In this document: in pieces, positions 10,478 through 17,290 of the stretch | How positions within the stretch are numbered: the stretch's first letter is position 1 | How the letters are laid out: each line of letters starts with the position of its first letter | NCBI RefSeq assembly: GCF_012272855.1 | Contig: NZ_JAAXCQ010000013.1 | Coordinates: 62,001-126,000 of the forward strand | Direction of reading: 5' to 3' | Origin: Arenibacter sp. 6A1 | GTDB lineage: Bacteria > Bacteroidota > Bacteroidia > Flavobacteriales > Flavobacteriaceae | DNA: 64,000 nt | Notes under the pieces: generated by a model | Told to the model about the DNA's origin: nothing | Seen by the model: only the letters and a program-made list of their open reading frames with translations | Database searches by the model: none | Translations under genes and position numbers: made by a program

Positions 10478-11494
10478 ATGAAAAGACGCAAGTTTATTGA
10501 ACAAATAGGTGTTGGATCAGCAGCAACAATGTTTCCAACCACATTATTATCATTTACACCATCACTATTTTCTGAAAGAAGGGCAAATTCGCTTAAAATC
10601 GGTATTGTATCGGATGTACACAAGGATTTAATGCCAGATGCCGATAAGCGCTTAGAAACCTTTATCAACAAAGCTATTGATAAGAAAGTTGATTTTATAA
10701 TTCAAATGGGTGACTTCTGTTTCGCAGAAACAAAAAATAAAGCTTTTTTAAATATTTGGGAACAGTTTAAAGGTCCCAAATATCATGTTTTGGGCAATCA
10801 TGACATGGATAAAAATTCGAAGGATGAAATGTTGGACTTCTGGGGGATGCCTAAAACATATTATTCATACGATTTTGGAGGCTATCATTTTATTGTATTA
10901 GATGCCAATTTCTTATATCAAGATGGGGAGTTCATCGACTACAAAAATGCAAATTTCTATGTAGATGATAGTGCCAGAACCTTTATAGATGACGAGCAAA
11001 TAGAATGGTTTAAAGCTGATTTAGAGGCTACAAAGCTCCCGACTATGGTGTTTTCACATCAAAGTTTATGGCACTACCAATGGGGTGTTAAAAATCGCCT
11101 TACCCTTCAGAAAATTATGGAAGCCCATAATGAAAAGGTGATTTGTTGCCTTAACGGACACAATCATTTGGATTATCATCATCATCAAAACGGAATTGAT
11201 TATATAGAAATCAATAGCATGTCGTATCAATGGTTGTCAGCTAAATATAAAAGTACTCAGCGTTTTCCAAAAGAGTTTTATGACCAATACGGCAATCTTC
11301 CCCAAATAGGAGCTTATAAAGATCCATTATACGCATTTGCAACACTAAATGCAAAGGGTACAATGGAGATAGAAGGAGTAAAAAGTACATGGATGTCACC
11401 TTCTCCTTACGAAATGGGTATGGACAAAGGAATTGATGGGATGGTTTATTCAGCTAAAATGTCAGATTATAAAATAAAATTTAAAAAGAGGTAG
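10478..11494 (+). CDS. Metallophosphoesterase with Tat-type signal
   Basis: This 338-residue protein begins MKRRKFI, a twin-arginine-like export motif followed by a short hydrophobic stretch. Calcineurin-type metal ligands are all visible: Asp46 and His48 (SDVH), Asp79 (GDF), Asn107-His108 (GNHD), His in FSHQ, and His228/His230 (GHNH). Such enzymes hydrolyse phosphomono- or diesters with two metal ions. A conserved C-terminal region (SPSPYEMG) is shared with the next two phosphoesterases, so these form one subfamily. It is separated by 1 bp from the next gene. The gene-to-gene similarity suggests local duplication followed by specialisation. Confidence 0.88.
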   Translation: MKRRKFIEQIGVGSAATMFPTTLLSFTPSLFSERRANSLKIGIVSDVHKDLMPDADKRLETFINKAIDKKVDFIIQMGDFCFAETKNKAFLNIWEQFKGPKYHVLGNHDMDKNSKDEMLDFWGMPKTYYSYDFGGYHFIVLDANFLYQDGEFIDYKNANFYVDDSARTFIDDEQIEWFKADLEATKLPTMVFSHQSLWHYQWGVKNRLTLQKIMEAHNEKVICCLNGHNHLDYHHHQNGIDYIEINSMSYQWLSAKYKSTQRFPKEFYDQYGNLPQIGAYKDPLYAFATLNAKGTMEIEGVKSTWMSPSPYEMGMDKGIDGMVYSAKMSDYKIKFKKR

Positions 11495-11495
11495 A

Positions 11496-12455
11496 ATGGA
11501 ACGCCGGAAATTTTTAAAAAACACGATTCAAACAGGTATTGCATTGTCCATTCCATTACCCTTATCTGCGTTTCAATCAAATAATCATAAAAAGCTAAGA
11601 ATAGGTTTGGTTGCCGATGTGCATCAAGATACTATACATGATGGCTATGAGCGCCTAAAGTATTTTATGGATGATATGAATGAACGCCAACCTGATTTTT
11701 TAATTCAATTGGGAGATTTCGCCCTTCCTCATAAGTATAATGAACCATTTCTAGACATCTGGAATAGTTATAAACACCCTACCTATCATGTACTGGGTAA
11801 CCATGATATGGATGATGGATTTACAAAGGAAGAAACTATGGCTTGGTGGAGAATGAAAGAACGTTATTATTCTTTTGATAGTAATGGATTTCATTTTGTG
11901 GTTTTGGATGGTAATAAAAAAGGTGCTCCATGGATAGGCTATATTGATGAAGAACAGCAAGAATGGCTAAAACAAGATTTAGCAGGTACAAAAAGTCCAA
12001 CGATTATAGTTTGTCACCAAAGTTTAGAAAGAGAACATGATTGGGGAGTGACCAATGGGGATCAAATTAGATCGATTATTGAACAAGCAAATATGGATGA
12101 TAATAAAGCAAAGGTTATTGCTTGTTTAAGTGGGCATCATCATGAAGATTATGTAAGGGTTATTAATAATATTGCTTACATACAAATCAATAGTATGTCA
12201 TATAAATCCTTAGGTGATGGTAAATATTCAAATATTCGTTTTCCAAAGCATATAGAACATGCACATCCTATTTTAAAACTAACATTTCCGTACAGAGACC
12301 CATTATATACTATGTTGACCATTGATCCAGAAGGTCATACTATACATATTGAAGGGTGTTCAACTGTATATATTTCTCCTTCACCTAAAGAGGCAGGTTT
12401 AGATGATGAAGGCAAAATAACTTCGACTATTACGGAACGAAATATTAAATATTAA
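11496..12455 (+). CDS. Metallophosphoesterase with Tat-type signal
   Basis: This 319-residue protein starts MERRKFLKN, a twin-arginine-like leader. Metal-binding motifs are ADVHQD, LGDFA, GNHDMDDG, CHQS and SGHHHEDY. The C-terminal SPSPKEAGL block matches SPSPYEMG in the upstream paralogue and GPGPDELG in the third. The gene starts 1 bp after the previous stop and ends 1 bp before the next start, so it is firmly within an operon. Export by the Tat route would fit loading of the metal centre in the cytoplasm before secretion (inference). The substrate is unknown. Confidence 0.88.
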   Translation: MERRKFLKNTIQTGIALSIPLPLSAFQSNNHKKLRIGLVADVHQDTIHDGYERLKYFMDDMNERQPDFLIQLGDFALPHKYNEPFLDIWNSYKHPTYHVLGNHDMDDGFTKEETMAWWRMKERYYSFDSNGFHFVVLDGNKKGAPWIGYIDEEQQEWLKQDLAGTKSPTIIVCHQSLEREHDWGVTNGDQIRSIIEQANMDDNKAKVIACLSGHHHEDYVRVINNIAYIQINSMSYKSLGDGKYSNIRFPKHIEHAHPILKLTFPYRDPLYTMLTIDPEGHTIHIEGCSTVYISPSPKEAGLDDEGKITSTITERNIKY

Positions 12456-12456
12456 A

Positions 12457-13047
12457 ATGAAGACTATAAAAATAGTTAAAGCAATTACTATCCTGGCGCT
12501 TATGTGTGCCTGCAATATGGGAAAAGAACCTGAAAGGGAAACAATCTTAATAGAAGAAGTTAAGGAGACCTCAAATTGGAAAACAGATTTAGAGGCTAAA
12601 TTGAAATTATATGGACATCGAAACTGGATAGTTATTGTCGATGCTGCCTACCCACAACAAAGTAATCCAGCTGTTGAGACCATTACAATTAATGCTTCCC
12701 AACTTGAGACTGTAGAATATGTTAGTGATTTAATATCAAAATCCACCCATGTAGATGCTAATATTTTTGTGGATAAGGAAATGACTTTTGTTCCAGAAAA
12801 AAATGCCAAAGGAATTACGGATTATAGAAACAATTTATTTTCAATTTTAGAAGGAAAACCTGTGAAAACGATAATGCATGAAGATATTATTCGTAAACTA
12901 GATTCATCCGCAAAATTATTTAATGTGCTAATTCTTAAAACAAACCTAGCAATTCCATATACCTCGGTCTTCTTTCAACTCGAATGTGGTTATTGGAATT
13001 CAGATTCCGAAAATGAATTGAGAGAAGCTTTAGCACGAGACAACTAA
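12457..13047 (+). CDS. RbsD/FucU-like sugar mutarotase domain lipoprotein
   Basis: This 196-residue protein has a lipoprotein-like leader (cysteines at 17 and 19). After a ~40-residue linker it shows features of the RbsD/FucU family (ribose pyranase, L-fucose mutarotase). These are a GH pair at 53-54, the IVIVDAAYP strand at 58-66 matching the family's IVIADAxFP, a later His141, and a C-terminal IPYTSVFF block (~167) matching the family's PYANIIL. Known FucU/RbsD proteins are cytoplasmic decamers of 130-150 residues that interconvert sugar anomers, so a secreted, lipid-anchored form is unusual. It would feed the fucI/fucP module at 51-57 kb if it acts on L-fucose (inference). It lies 1 bp after a metallophosphoesterase gene. 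Assignment rests on motif reading only. Confidence 0.65.
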   Translation: MKTIKIVKAITILALMCACNMGKEPERETILIEEVKETSNWKTDLEAKLKLYGHRNWIVIVDAAYPQQSNPAVETITINASQLETVEYVSDLISKSTHVDANIFVDKEMTFVPEKNAKGITDYRNNLFSILEGKPVKTIMHEDIIRKLDSSAKLFNVLILKTNLAIPYTSVFFQLECGYWNSDSENELREALARDN

Positions 13048-13129
13048 CTATACTTACAATTTTTACTCCCCAAATCCAATAAGTGGCTAATGCTAGACAT
13101 GGATAATTTAAAAATAAATCAAATTCGAA

Positions 13130-14128
13130 ATGGAAACTAAAAGTATTCAAAAATCAGAAAATAGTAGAAGAAATTTTTTAAAAGCATCAACCTTGGCTGG
13201 AACAGCAATGGTGTTACCATTTGATGTACTTGGTGTAAACCTAGGAAGAGAGAAAATAGAAATAGGTTTAATCGCTGATATACATCAGGATGTTATGCAC
13301 GATGGGGAAGAACGTTTGCAAGCCTTTTTAGATGCTGCCAAAAAACGTGATCCAGATTTCATTATGCAAATGGGCGATTTTTGTGTTCCCCACGACCATA
13401 ATAAAGGTTTTATGGCTCGGTGGAGTAATTACCGAGGTGATAAATATCATATACTTGGAAATCATGATATGGACCATGGCTTTAGTAAAGAACAAACGAT
13501 GGCTTTTTGGAATATGCCTAAAAAGTATTATTCTTTTGATAAAAAGGGGGTTCATTTTATTGTTTTGGATGGGAACGATCAAAATCCAGAACCATGGGAC
13601 GGTTATAAGCGATACATAGGCGACGTTCAAAAAAACTGGTTGATTGATGACTTAGCAAAAACAAAGAAACCTACCATTGTTTTTAGTCATCAAACATTAG
13701 AACTGGAAGAAACTGGTGGTGTTGCTAATTTTAAAGAGATTCAAAATATTTTTGAAAAAGCGAATAAGGAAGCCGGATTTAAAAAGGTGTTGTGCTGCTT
13801 GAGTGGACATCATCACACCGATTTTATGACACAGATTAATGGTATCTATTACGTACAAATAAATAGCGCATCTTATTATTGGGTAGGTGGTGATTATAAA
13901 ACAGTGCGTTTTAGTGAGGCTGTTGATAAAACTCATCCCTGGATAAAATATACTGTTCCATATAAAGATTCATTGTTTACGTTTATGACGATAAAGAATA
14001 ATAAAATTATTCTTGAACCAAGAAAAACTGAGTTTGTTGGCCCTGGACCTGATGAATTGGGAATGCCGGAACGCCATTCTCATGAGCCAATTGTACCAAC
14101 CATTTCTGCGTTTAAAATGAAAATATAG
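13130..14128 (+). CDS. Metallophosphoesterase with Tat-type signal (intact copy of a duplicated gene)
   Basis: This 332-residue protein has a typical Tat motif (SRRNFLKA). Metal ligands are in ADIHQD, MGDFC, GNHDMDHG, FSHQ and SGHHHTDF. It is the third member of the local phosphoesterase family, ending with GPGPDELG. From about base 13289 onward it is almost identical to the broken copy at 46.2-47.2 kb, while the first ~50 codons differ clearly. It is 82 bp downstream of the FucU-like gene and is probably the last gene of the first operon. This copy has no disruptions and is likely the functional one. Confidence 0.88.
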   Translation: METKSIQKSENSRRNFLKASTLAGTAMVLPFDVLGVNLGREKIEIGLIADIHQDVMHDGEERLQAFLDAAKKRDPDFIMQMGDFCVPHDHNKGFMARWSNYRGDKYHILGNHDMDHGFSKEQTMAFWNMPKKYYSFDKKGVHFIVLDGNDQNPEPWDGYKRYIGDVQKNWLIDDLAKTKKPTIVFSHQTLELEETGGVANFKEIQNIFEKANKEAGFKKVLCCLSGHHHTDFMTQINGIYYVQINSASYYWVGGDYKTVRFSEAVDKTHPWIKYTVPYKDSLFTFMTIKNNKIILEPRKTEFVGPGPDELGMPERHSHEPIVPTISAFKMKI

Positions 14129-14219
14129 TGAGTTTTTTTAGGTCTTTTCTTAATACAAGCTACAAAAGTTAATTATAAGATAACCAAATTTCTAGAAACC
14201 GTAAATTTAAAAAGCAGTA

Positions 14220-14587
14220 TGGTAAGTGGTCCTAAGGGACTTCGGAAAGAACACCCTTATTGTCAAATACAAAGAGCACTTGGCCAAAATGATGTCGGAA
14301 TGGTATATGGAGAGTTCACGTATTTTTATGACAGAATAAACTAGGCCCTATGATTATACTTTGGAAGTGTGCTCCCTCACCGAAATTTTAACTTAAAGGG
14401 AGGGGGCGGCTTTCAGTTGGCTGTTCGTTATGCCGTTCTTTCCGGCCTAGAACCAGACAGTCTTAAAAATATTTCTACAGGTTTAATTCTGTAGCTTAAT
14501 CCAACTGAGAAAATCTTGGCTACTTATATGTTTTCCTTGGCTTCTAAAGAACCAACTAAGGTTAAATATCAGGGATTTAGAGGATAG
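14220..14587 (+). pseudogene. Decayed OprP-type (phosphate-selective) porin C-terminus, copy A
   Basis: Conceptual translation in shifting frames gives YGEFTYF, NFNLK, GFQLAVRYAVLSGLEPDS and ATYMFSLASKEPTKVKYQ. These resemble the last beta-strands of OprP/OprO-type porins (a FGRV-PxxNF...GAFQLAVRYS...LNP...NY order). At least two frameshifts and stops (for example after YDRIN and after GLIL) separate the pieces, so it is not functional. It follows a phosphoesterase gene directly. Copy B keeps a longer stretch of one frame (RPYDYTLEGFGRVLP), while copy A keeps a 21-bp piece deleted from B. Confidence 0.6.
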
Positions 14588-15224
14588 CAGTTATGGGTTG
14601 AATTAGATTTATAACGAATTTAGATTGAAGGGACGGGATTGTATATTTTGGAAGGAAGTATAATTGGATCGATTTTGTTTTAATTGTACAACTTACGTAT
14701 TGAAAATAAATATATAGTTGGTAAATTGGAGAGAAAAGTGAATATTGCGCAATAGGCATTAAATATTAACCTAGTCTTAATGCGATTTTTTGTCACTTTG
14801 TCTTTGTCCTGGATTATTCCTTGGTTGGAGACTGGTTATGACACAAATAAAGAAGGCTCCAAAAATCATCTATGATTCAGCACATGGGGAAGTAGGTTTT
14901 GGAATGAAAACTGATGTTGGCTAAAGCGGATAAAACATCAATTATTATTAAAATTTAGCCCTACATAACAAGTTTGTTCCAATTAGGACTGGAACACAGC
15001 TAATATTAAAAGTTGGAAACTTGACAATAAACCCATTGAGGATAACTAAAAAATGATTCTAAAAATCAGCTTAGTTTCGATAACCATTGTCCATAAAAAT
15101 TATAAATAAAACTCCCAAAAGTGGGCCATTTGTTGGCTATGAGTTGTCACGGGGCCCAATAAATTGGGGATTAAACATTATCGAGTGAAATTCATAAGGA
15201 GATTTTTAAAAGAAAACGAAGTTA
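14588..15224 (+). other. Decayed non-coding stretch, no intact gene
   Basis: About 640 bp with many stops in all frames. One short frame near 14853-14924 reads KKAPKIIYDSAHGEVGFG and is preceded in another frame by a signal-peptide-like MRFFVTLSLSWIIPW (start near 14780), suggesting the dead start of another exported protein. I do not recognise its family. The same stretch is repeated at 47.6-48.2 kb. A purine-rich AAGGAG lies at about 15197, some 20 bp before the following gene. Confidence 0.4.
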
Positions 15225-15926
15225 ATGTTCAAAATTAAAGAAAAATTAAATTTTAAATTAATGAGAGCTTCGAAAAAAACTAGAATGTTTTGGTTTGCAA
15301 TTTTGGTGCTGTTAACCCTTGTAGAAGGAAAAGTAAATGCACAGAATAGAGAGTCTGGGGTAACGGAGCTTTGGCAAGAGTTATATGTATATAAAAATTT
15401 TAATAAAAAGTGGAGAGGTGAAATTCTTTTTAATAACTTATATAGTTCAGAATTTGGGAATTACGATTGGTTTCTAGAGGGGAAATCTGCTTTTAAAATT
15501 ACAAAATGGCTGGGTGTTGAAGCAATTTACCGCCAGGAATATTATGATTTAAATGGTTCGAAAGTTGTAGAATATAGACCAATGATAAGGTTCTCTGGAA
15601 AAATTAAAATTCGAGATTGGCGCATTCGAAATCGGCATCGTATTGAATTAAGGATGTTTGAAATTGGCGAAACAAGACTACGGTATAGGACAGACTTGAA
15701 GATTAAACCAAGCTTCAACTGGACCAATCTAAACCTTAACCCTTACGTGTTGGAGGAAATTTTTATTAACCAAAACGGTTTTTCAAGAAATAGGGTTTAT
15801 GTGGGTATTGAAGGAAAAATATGTCGGTTTGAACCTGCTATTTATATGCTGTTGCAATCGAATATAAAATCTAATAATTGGGACAACCAGCCAATAGTTG
15901 GAATTATGATGGGGTTTGAGTTGTAA
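15225..15926 (+). CDS. DUF2490-family outer-membrane beta-barrel protein, copy A
   Basis: Up to 233 residues. The ATG at 15261 (MRASKK...) gives a normal signal peptide ending at VNAQ, so it may be the true start; the earlier ATG adds 12 residues. The body is rich in alternating aromatic and charged residues (WRGEILFNNLY, EAIYRQEY, IRNRHRIELR, RVYVGIEG) and ends in F-E-L, typical of a small outer-membrane barrel of the DUF2490 type. The function of the family is not established. A copy with only a handful of substitutions lies at 48264-48965, and both remain open although genes on either side have decayed, which suggests some selection or recent duplication. Confidence 0.75.
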   Translation: MFKIKEKLNFKLMRASKKTRMFWFAILVLLTLVEGKVNAQNRESGVTELWQELYVYKNFNKKWRGEILFNNLYSSEFGNYDWFLEGKSAFKITKWLGVEAIYRQEYYDLNGSKVVEYRPMIRFSGKIKIRDWRIRNRHRIELRMFEIGETRLRYRTDLKIKPSFNWTNLNLNPYVLEEIFINQNGFSRNRVYVGIEGKICRFEPAIYMLLQSNIKSNNWDNQPIVGIMMGFEL

Positions 15927-15968
15927 CGGCTAATTCTAAAACGTACAAAAGAAAAATAGTTAGATTAG

Positions 15969-16217
15969 GTTGCCTATCTCAATGGGGACAAAACACCGGA
16001 GGAAGCAAAGAAGGATGGTTATACGGGATTAGATTATAATTATAAGGTTTATAAGAAGAATCCAAAATGGATAAAGGAAGCCCAAGATCTTGGGTTGACA
16101 GTAAATGTATGGACAGTTAATAAGGAGGAAGATATGAAGGACCTTTTACGGCAATTGGTAGAATGCATTTCTACCGATGAACCAGAATTACTATATAAGA
16201 TTTTAGAAGGAAAATAA
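15969..16217 (+). pseudogene. Glycerophosphodiester phosphodiesterase C-terminal remnant, copy A
   Basis: An open stretch of 82 codons ending at TAA reads like the tail of a GDPD enzyme: TPEEAKKDGYTGLDYNY, then WIKEAQDLGLTVNVWTVN and ISTDEPELL. These are the final strands of the GDPD TIM barrel. No start codon or N-terminal catalytic half is present, so this is a truncated remnant. GDPD enzymes release glycerol-3-phosphate from phosphodiesters, in line with the other phosphoesterases here. Confidence 0.75.
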
Positions 16218-16483
16218 GTTTTTATGAAGTCGATCAATTCTTCAAATTAATTGTTATAAAGCCTATCTAAAAGAAATGAAACCTCTAGTATTTTGTATTG
16301 ATTTATTTTGTATTTTTATGGAGCAAGAGACGGATTAATTTTATGTCAGATTGTACCAAATAATGCTATTTTAAACCGAGTTTAGAGTTCGGTTAACAGT
16401 TTAATAAAACGGGGTTAAATCATTGATAGTTAGTGATTTATGCATAAGACTCTAGGTCTGTCATCCCGACTGAACTAAATTAA

Positions 16484-16544
16484 ATGATATCAAAACACTG
16501 TTAATCACTTGGTTTTCAGTGTTTTGTGTTTTTAGTGATATCAT
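16484..16544. other. Nested inverted repeat after tRNA-like residue (possible old integration site)
   Basis: A perfect 9-nt stem (16492-16500 with 16517-16525, AAAACACTG/CAGTGTTTT) lies inside a second inverted repeat (ATGATATC 16484-16491, GATATCAT 16537-16544). Just upstream, about 16447-16478 resembles the 3' half of a tRNA (CTAGGTCTG...ATCCCGACTGAAC), though no complete tRNA can be folded. Such layouts often mark integrase attachment sites. This is a weak suggestion only. Confidence 0.25.
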
Positions 16545-16641
16545 CTAAAATCATTTAAAACCGTCTAAAATGGTATCTCTAGTGTTTCTTATGGGAATCA
16601 AAAAGTAGTGATTTTATTGGGATCATGACCAATTGTTGTGT

Positions 16642-16755
16642 TTATGCAAAAATTGTGGTTAATCTGTAAAGGAAGAATTTTACATTTTTTAACTCTTTGA
16701 ACTGTGCCCTGAACGCTTTAATTTTTGCGTTGAAGGATTCTGCAGAAGCATTGGG
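16642..16755 (-). mobile_element. ISL3-type transposase C-terminal remnant
   Basis: On the minus strand the stretch translates as SPNASAESFNAKIKAFRAQF, then NVKFFLYRLTTIFA and a stop. This is the conserved end of ISL3/IS204-like transposases (NAxAESFNAKIKxFR...FFLYRL), common in Bacteroidota. Nothing upstream of the NASAES block remains readable. The rest of 16307-17290 shows no gene: it is AT-rich with scattered stops and should contain the promoter of the next gene. Confidence 0.7.
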
Positions 16756-17290
16756 ACTGTACAATATTTTGTGTTTTACCGAGGATTACGTTGGTTTGTT
16801 CTTCTTTCAATAAAAATTTATGAACGCAGAAATGAGGGTCGTTGGTTTAAACAGTTTTAGACAACAACGATCAGTTAAAGTTATCTCGAAATAGAATTCT
16901 GATATAAAGAAGCACTATCCTGTTCAAATTATTAATGCAGCAAAAATGAGCTAAAAACATCTAAAATGATGCTGTCTTTTGAAAACAAATTAAGTAAGCC
17001 ACAATTAAAAATTATCTAAATGCTTTTTATACAATAATTCAAGTAAGTATAAAAACAGAATCATATTTCGAATAATAAAAATATAATGTATTGATAATGA
17101 GTTTTTAAAAAGTCCTAATGCTAGTTGGGACATGTGCTAAAAAATATAAACGGCCCAAATTAGTCTTTAGGACGAATACTTAGTTTACTTTAATTATAAT
17201 TGTCGTTTAAAATTTATTTGCACCTTGTTTTTTAAGGTTATAGATGGATTTCTACAAGTATAGAATAAAAATAAAATTATTTAAAAGATT

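Larger units (their letters stand above)
13289..16306 (+). repeat. 3.0-kb direct repeat, copy A
   Basis: This segment is nearly identical in order and sequence to 46340-49345 on the same strand. It contains most of a metallophosphoesterase gene, a decayed porin tail, an unexplained decayed stretch, a DUF2490 gene and a glycerophosphodiesterase tail. Similarity begins sharply inside the phosphoesterase gene and ends at a shared ATTTAT sequence. Copy A keeps more reading frames intact than copy B. No terminal inverted repeats or transposase flank it, so it looks like a segmental duplication, not a transposon. Confidence 0.9.

Noticed and set aside
13332-13630. Overlapping frames of 95-100 residues on both strands within the phosphoesterase gene (also at 46379-46681)
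   Set aside because: They are shadows of the coding frame and repeat only because the DNA is duplicated.
16447-16478. Possible tRNA 3' half
   Set aside because: Only one arm-like stretch is visible and no 5' half or cloverleaf can be built; kept only as a hint for an integration site.
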